Below are positions 60,301 through 64,000 of a stretch of DNA of 64,000 nt, one piece after another. Source of the stretch: Haemaphysalis longicornis (taxonomy: Eukaryota > Arthropoda > Arachnida > Ixodida > Ixodidae); contig CM023448.1 in assembly GCA_013339765.2 (NCBI GenBank), positions 193,976,409 to 194,040,408 on the forward strand. The letters run 5' to 3'. Within the stretch, counting starts at the first letter, position 1. Each line of letters starts with the position of its first letter. The notes below the pieces were generated by a model. The model searched no databases. It was not told where the DNA came from and worked only from the letters and a program-made list of their open reading frames with translations. The translations under genes and the position numbers were made by a program.

Positions 60301-62762
60301 TTGTCGAATGCACTTTTCGACAAAGCACGGCGCAGTAATTTATTCCGGGCAAAATCAATAACTTTCTTCGCCGATCGTTACACAGCAACCCATCACCGAA
60401 CAATGTACTGATCTAAGGATCGACGATGACCCACTTCTCGGGCAAGCCTGATGGTGACCGTCTACTGTCGATATGCTGAAGCCGACGCTGTGGCGGAGGA
60501 CGACCTATGAGCTTGCTTCTCGACCGTGGTGTCTTCGTCGCAAAGAACATTGTGGCCTTTAAGCGAAGAAAGTTTTAGTCCCGAATTTCTACGAAGAGTA
60601 CCAGCACTTAAGCAAGGGCACATCAATCGCGTTCCTTGAAGAACAGGAAGTCAAGGACGTGATCGATGCCGCCAACATTCAGCCGGAATAAGATGACGCT
60701 CGCAAGGCTGTCGCATGAAAAACAGGAAAAGTAAATGGGTTCGCTACGCCGCTACTCGGCGGCTGCTTTAAGACGATTTATAAGTTACGCCAGATGCCCC
60801 TTGCGAAACATGGAATGTCACCGATGGCGTAGCCCGGCCTATTGCCGATGGTCACTTTACCGCGTATCCGGAGTGATTTTAAATCTCTCTGACTGTCGCT
60901 TGTTAATTGTGTTCATGGCATTAGCGAATAAAAAATGTACGAAGATGGTGTAGGGATATGTTCGATGTAATAAAGAGGCTTTTACCCTGCAGGCGAGAAA
61001 ACCGGACCGCTGACGAAAACATTAGTTTACCCCGCAGCCACTTACACTGGGGTATTTTGGAACCCCAGCTGCAGGTTTCTATGCCTCGTCCTCCTGCCTG
61101 GCACACGTGGTTATCTTGGTCGCCGCGGTGATTTGACATGTGCAACATGGGTTCCCTGGGCCCATTACTTCCCTGTGTACAGTAACCTACCGTCTCGGTA
61201 GCGGTCGCGATCCCCTGGCCCGTAGTGAGATAATTGGGATTTGCTTTAAGCTGCTCCAGCGGGTCCTTCACGTAGGCCTGGACGAGTTGTTGTGGTTCCT
61301 CCCCACATTGAATAGCAGCCATCTGAGAAGCAGTAAAAACAGCATTTGTTCAAACTACGTCTCCACTGGTATGCTCAAATAATAAAAAAAGATATGCATC
61401 AACAAAATACACAGCGACCGCTCGTGTTCCTCGAAACGTCTCGTTTATTCATAAGCAATCATAATAGCACATCGAAAACTATTTTAAACAATTTTTGTTC
61501 CGCAACCCCTGAACCCTCCCCGCTGAGATTTCTAACGGAAGTCGGAATTGATGGTCTACATTGTTAATTTGTTTTTAAGAACAGCACAAGCGGCACGGGT
61601 TCTTTCGTTTTTTACGATTCGATTATAAACCATTTTTCGCCTATAGGAGAAAAGCTGGCCAGAAAAATAGTTCCCTATGCAAATACGTGCAACGAACCCA
61701 AAATGCTTAGTCTTCACCCATAAAACAAAAATGGTTTTTCTTAGAATGCATAAAAAAATATGGCAATGCGGATGCCTGCATTTTCACAAAAAGATACGCA
61801 AAATGCGACCTTAGAGCAAAGTTTCAGTGCCGTCAAGCCAGGTGTTTCGCCAAAACTATTTTTTAAGATGCTCATTTATTGTTGCAACGCCCTTTTTTTA
61901 ATTAGTTTTAAACAAGCCGTATCACCCCTGCACGTCTTAAAGATTCTCGGTGGGCTTGTTTTACTCCTGGTACAGCCTCGAGGGCGATATACTTCCCTGA
62001 TATGTTGCGCCCATAAACACTCCCATGCACCATCGACAGTGGCGGAAACGAATGCGAGATTCAAGGACAACCTATGGCGGCCTTCCTGCATGGGCGGGCT
62101 ACCGGCTAATTTAACTGGAATATGCCCCAGAGGTACACATAAAAACAACTAGAAAATGACCTCTTTTGTTGTTTAAAGTTTGGTTGTTGTATGGAATCTG
62201 TAATCGAAAATCGACCCTTAAAATTGATGAACTTTTCGTGGGGCTCCCCGTAGCCTGCACAATGCAAACATCCTCGGCCTTACCATTGCTAAAACCTGGA
62301 AGGCATTTCATTGTTCTGCTGCGCGCATAAACATAACAACCATGCAGTTAGGGTTTTTACAGGCCAAAGTTACACCTGGTGTATGAAACTCGTTGCAGTG
62401 TAAGGTCTAATGATTGATTTAGAACCCCAGGGCGCCCTTAGCGCATAAACATACCCGCGTACACATTCCCGTGCACTGCTGATGTGTACGTGAACAAACG
62501 AGACAAAAAGGCAGCCTGAAGAAGGTAGGTCAAGGCTGACCCATTTCGCATGCCTAGAGTATTCCTTGCCTTTACGGAAACATTTGCAAACATCGTTCCA
62601 ATGGTCAGGCACCAAAGCGAGCAGCTTCAGCGGGTGAAGGGAAGACAAAACACAACTCACGCTGGGAGGCGACGGCGGTGCATCGGCTTTATCAGCGGGA
62701 GAGGGCTCACAGGGCTCGATGGCCATTGTCTCATGACTTCCTCCTGCCCCAGTAGGACGCAT
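48256..62762 (-). CDS. MARVEL-like four-span membrane protein, paralogue 1 (gene-level entry)
   Basis: Five minus-strand exons (62762-62661, 61322-61191, 59690-59514, 54474-54370, 48318-48256) join in phase 0 throughout to a 192-residue protein with start and stop. The N-terminal 70 residues are Pro/Glu-rich and hydrophilic. A MARVEL-type entry motif NPNYLTTGQGIATATET leads into span 1 (VGTVVLMVLYLLMGHSI), span 2 (AHAAFLLSFTYCLNNTLIII), span 3 (YHCSAGLLFMLGGAVFYHV) and span 4 (TGLGLVHIGHGL). Layout and motif resemble MAL/CMTM-like proteins, which act in membrane apposition and vesicle trafficking; that function is family inference only. Introns contain LINE relics, a TTAA element (56,660-57,510), a perfect palindrome (56,169-56,224), a Ruka SINE (50,825-51,005) and an LTR-like segment. 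The exon chain is firm; the family name is moderately sure. Confidence 0.78.
48435..48600. repeat. Unclassified tick repeat
   Basis: CGTAGCGTTAGGGGCCCCGT and AGAAAATGCGGCGTCGTGAC resemble a repeat I recall as frequent in tick introns. Class not known. Confidence 0.3.
49480..50260 (+). mobile_element. Possible LTR and leader of an LTR retrotransposon
   Basis: A TATAAAA box (49803-49809) in GC-rich DNA, a later TATATAAATG, then repeated CAACANTGGTGGCAGCGGTGGGA-like text that could hold a primer-binding site. No pol sequence follows. Lies in intron 4 of paralogue 1. Confidence 0.35.
50421..50725. repeat. Tandem duplication, 2 x ~150 bp
   Basis: CGGCTAC...AACTTGTCGGAC recurs at 50431 and 50581, with GCGCTTTTTGCAG and CTGGCTCC-like blocks following in both. 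Copies are more diverged than those at 12479. Confidence 0.8.
50825..51005 (-). mobile_element. Ruka-like SINE, minus strand
   Basis: Plus text GGGGTTTAACGTGCCAACGC, CGCCGTAGTGGAGGGCTCC, TTTGACCACCTGGGGATCTT and CGGCCGCCGCGG is the reverse complement of Ruka, with a TTGATTGAT tail at the left. Confidence 0.75.
51535..51770. repeat. Dispersed repeat family X, copy 2
   Basis: See the shared blocks listed for 35010-35275. Same orientation. An I-clade LINE fragment follows after about 100 bp. Confidence 0.6.
51895..52215 (+). mobile_element. I-clade LINE C-terminal fragment
   Basis: Reads YPTLYPTSCKSCPQPGTLYH, then EQLVELLTSSDFSHQRRLLE, stop at 52138-52140 and a CATCATCATC tail. Near-intact reading over about 80 codons. 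Confidence 0.7.
53600..53880 (+). mobile_element. I-clade LINE C-terminal fragment, decayed
   Basis: Reads CRFCDTPCTLYHMLWECQLN, then after a shift QWEGELASSGVEDQLRMIHR. The large minus frame at 53545-54174 is its shadow. Confidence 0.6.
54370..54474 (-). CDS. MARVEL-like paralogue 1, exon 4 (span 3)
   Basis: The acceptor is tttgttgcacag before 54474; the donor GTGAGT starts at 54369. Its 35 codons read YSIYHCSAGLLFMLGGAVFY then HVNKDDNLRFRNLMG. About 19 of 35 residues match paralogue 2 exon 4, and Y-S-x-Y-H-C-x-A-G and K-D-D-x-L-R are invariant. Same length and phase. Confidence 0.86.
54888..54955. repeat. Solo end of the TTAA element family
   Basis: AAAGGGGCCATGCAGACAAAATGCC repeats the left end of the 56660 element, without a matching right end nearby. 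Confidence 0.5.
55745..55810 (+). other. tRNA-like SINE fragment
   Basis: TAGCCCCGTGGTAACGCC and CTCGGTTCAATTACCG resemble a tRNA A/B-box pair; no cloverleaf can be completed. Confidence 0.35.
56169..56224. repeat. Perfect palindrome, 26-bp arms, 4-bp spacer
   Basis: The left arm starts ACTTGCGCGATCAGTTGATA and ends ACGGCG; spacer GTAG; the right arm is its exact complement. Lies in intron 3 of paralogue 1. Confidence 0.95.
56660..57510. mobile_element. TTAA-flanked TIR element, 851 bp
   Basis: Exact 19-bp inverted ends AGGGGCCATGCAGACAAAA (56660-56678) and complement (57492-57510), with TTAA on both sides (56656-56659, 57511-57514). Similarity of the ends continues imperfectly inward (ATTCGAAAxATTxC). 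TTAA targets suggest a piggyBac-type source. No transposase frame. Confidence 0.8.
58260..58583 (-). other. Unrecognised 107-codon open frame in intron 3 of paralogue 1
   Basis: The reading contains KVAADIYVWAVLRCKTRLRY and ALKVSEEKKAEHCERALSSL, with protein-like composition. No family recognised, no splice sites checked out, and the flanks are repeat-like. It may be a transposon relic or chance. Confidence 0.2.
59514..59690 (-). CDS. MARVEL-like paralogue 1, exon 3 (spans 1 and 2)
   Basis: The acceptor is ctgtacccacag before 59690; the donor GTACGT starts at 59513. Its 59 codons give two hydrophobic spans around the motif ITYQWYAH, then a polar tail with HLP. About 40 of 59 residues match paralogue 2 exon 3, with identical length and phase, which is strong evidence for coding. 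Confidence 0.88.
61191..61322 (-). CDS. MARVEL-like paralogue 1, exon 2
   Basis: The acceptor is tactgcttctcag before 61322; the donor GTAGGT starts at 61190. It codes 44 residues: a polar stretch (EEPQQLVQAYVKDPLEQLKA) then NPNYLTTGQGIATATET. The N-P-x-Y-L/I-T-T-x-Q-G pattern recurs in paralogue 2 exon 2 and is typical of the entry to span 1 of MARVEL domains. Confidence 0.8.
62661..62762 (-). CDS. MARVEL-like paralogue 1, exon 1 (start codon)
   Basis: ATG is at 62762-62760 and the strong donor GTGAGT starts at 62660. It codes 34 residues, starting MRPTGAGGSHETMAIEPCEP, rich in Pro, Ser and Glu with no membrane segment. A second in-frame ATG twelve codons on (MAIEP) could also start the protein. 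Phase 0 at the end. Support is the splice site and the phase fit with exon 2, because this cytosolic tail is not conserved. Confidence 0.62.
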
Positions 62763-63340
62763 CTTTCCTGCACCTGTCGATGAGAAAGAGCGCTCGTGTG
62801 TGACGACGATTGTGATGAGCCTCGAAAAGCGGCACTAACAGTGAAATTCGATAATGGTGCATCCTCATTTAAGGGGATTGACTTAGAGTCCTCGACTATG
62901 CAGGTCACCTCAGCCAGGTCATTAACAGGAAGGAAAGGAAACTGTCTCTAAAAATACTTAATAATTATTCGATAAAATATGATGGTATTTCCTCATTCTC
63001 CAGCAGAGCTTGCACGGACTGTCTTCTGTCAAGGCCTTCTTGTGTAGTCGATCTAGGAGGACAATGTATGTCATTGCCATAGAGCTCTGGAGGCGACATA
63101 GTGGTATATAAAAAAACCCTTTCTTTAGATAAAGATAGTGAAAAAGCGCTGGCGCTTGACGCGTCTTCGCTTATTATCATCATTCCCGTTTTGGGAAACC
63201 CATTGTGCAAAGTTGGCTTTCCTGCAGTGCGTTCCCACTTCCGACGCCATCAGTAAGGCATAGAAAGCTTCGCTTCAAATTAGCGCAAAACAATATTCTC
63301 CAGCACTCAGGCACAGCCGGAACCCCCGGTTGAGGAATTG
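62763..63340. other. Upstream flank of paralogue 1, no promoter element identified
   Basis: No TATA box at a convincing distance and no known repeat was seen. The promoter of paralogue 1 should lie here if exon 1 is the true first exon. Confidence 0.3.
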
Positions 63341-64000
63341 TCATAGTGTGCGTAGCAATCTGTGTGTGATCCGCCACGACGATATCCTGGCCAACCTTGC
63401 TGATCTCGGCGTGGGTCAACGAGCGTATAATTACATCAGACTTTCTTTCCAACCTCACAGCCGGCTCGTCGTTGGCGGACTGTAATCTGAAATTATTACG
63501 ATGGGCAGTAGGGGAACTCCACAGGGCTCCGTTCTGCCCCATTTCTTGTTCAACTTAAACTTCCGAAGTTACTCAATTCCTTGGCAAACCTTCAACATAG
63601 TTAATATGCCGATGATGTGACGTTATGGATGTCGAGGCAGGGATGGCGATATTCAAGAGAAGCTCCGACAAGCTGTTGACATTGTCCATGATTACGTAAC
63701 CCCTCAAGGTTTTGAGTATTCTCCGCAAAAGTCAGAACTACTTGCTACCAACCTTCGATTCACGGGCAGATATTCACCTGCAAGTACAAGGTCACAATAT
63801 TCTGCGAGTTCCGTGCATCGGGGTACTATGCTTCACAATACAAGCTGATGGCTTCAACTCAGAAACCATTCGAGCCCTACACTCGAGCGCGACACAAATA
63901 AGACGCCTCATCTCTCGGATCGCAAATAGGCATCATGGCCTCAAAGAAGTAAACCTCGTACGGCTTGTGCAGGCATTTATTATCAGACGAATTACTTATG
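63340..64000 (+). mobile_element. I-clade LINE reverse-transcriptase relic, runs off the window
   Basis: Reads LANLADLGVGQRAYNYIR, GTPQGSVLPHFLFNL, then a shifted ADDVTLW box and KSELLATN-like text. These are RT blocks of I-type LINEs. Stops and shifts show it is dead. Confidence 0.7.

Overview
The window reads as nuclear DNA of a hard tick (Ixodida, probably a metastriate genus). I infer this from small exons with GT/AG borders and long introns, from several copies of a tRNA-derived SINE that I recognise as the tick Ruka type, and from many decayed LINE, LTR and DNA-transposon relics. Nothing looks bacterial, viral or plasmid-borne. I can support three protein-coding genes, all split into short exons. 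Most long open frames elsewhere are chance readings of repeats.

Layout. 1-10,870: no recognisable host exon; it holds a Ty3/gypsy reverse-transcriptase relic (2,450-2,769), a hairpin MITE (8,184-8,321) and hAT-like ends (9,927-10,416). 10,871-24,035 (+): the 3' part of a calpain gene, ten exons coding the end of the C2-like domain and the whole penta-EF-hand (PEF) domain, with Ruka SINEs and tandem repeats in its introns. 24,036-33,698: repeat-rich spacer with nested LINEs (an I-clade element split by an RTE fragment, a nearly full RTE element on the minus strand that itself holds another RTE fragment) and a three-copy 150-bp satellite. 33,699-44,655 (-): paralogue 2 of a small MARVEL-like four-span membrane protein; four exons found, the last one not found. 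44,656-48,122: spacer with LINE 3' ends, an (AAAT)n tract and a TIR element with a 9-bp target duplication. 48,123-62,762 (-): paralogue 1 of the same family, five exons giving a complete 192-residue reading. 62,763-64,000: upstream flank ending in an I-clade LINE reverse-transcriptase relic (+).

The two MARVEL genes are a head-to-tail tandem duplication: the three internal exon borders match exactly, all introns are phase 0, and the two central exons are identical in length (59 and 35 codons). The calpain has worn calcium loops in the PEF domain and a one-base frame break in its EF-hand 4 exon. There is no operon-like arrangement; each gene presumably has its own promoter, and none of the promoters could be located with confidence.
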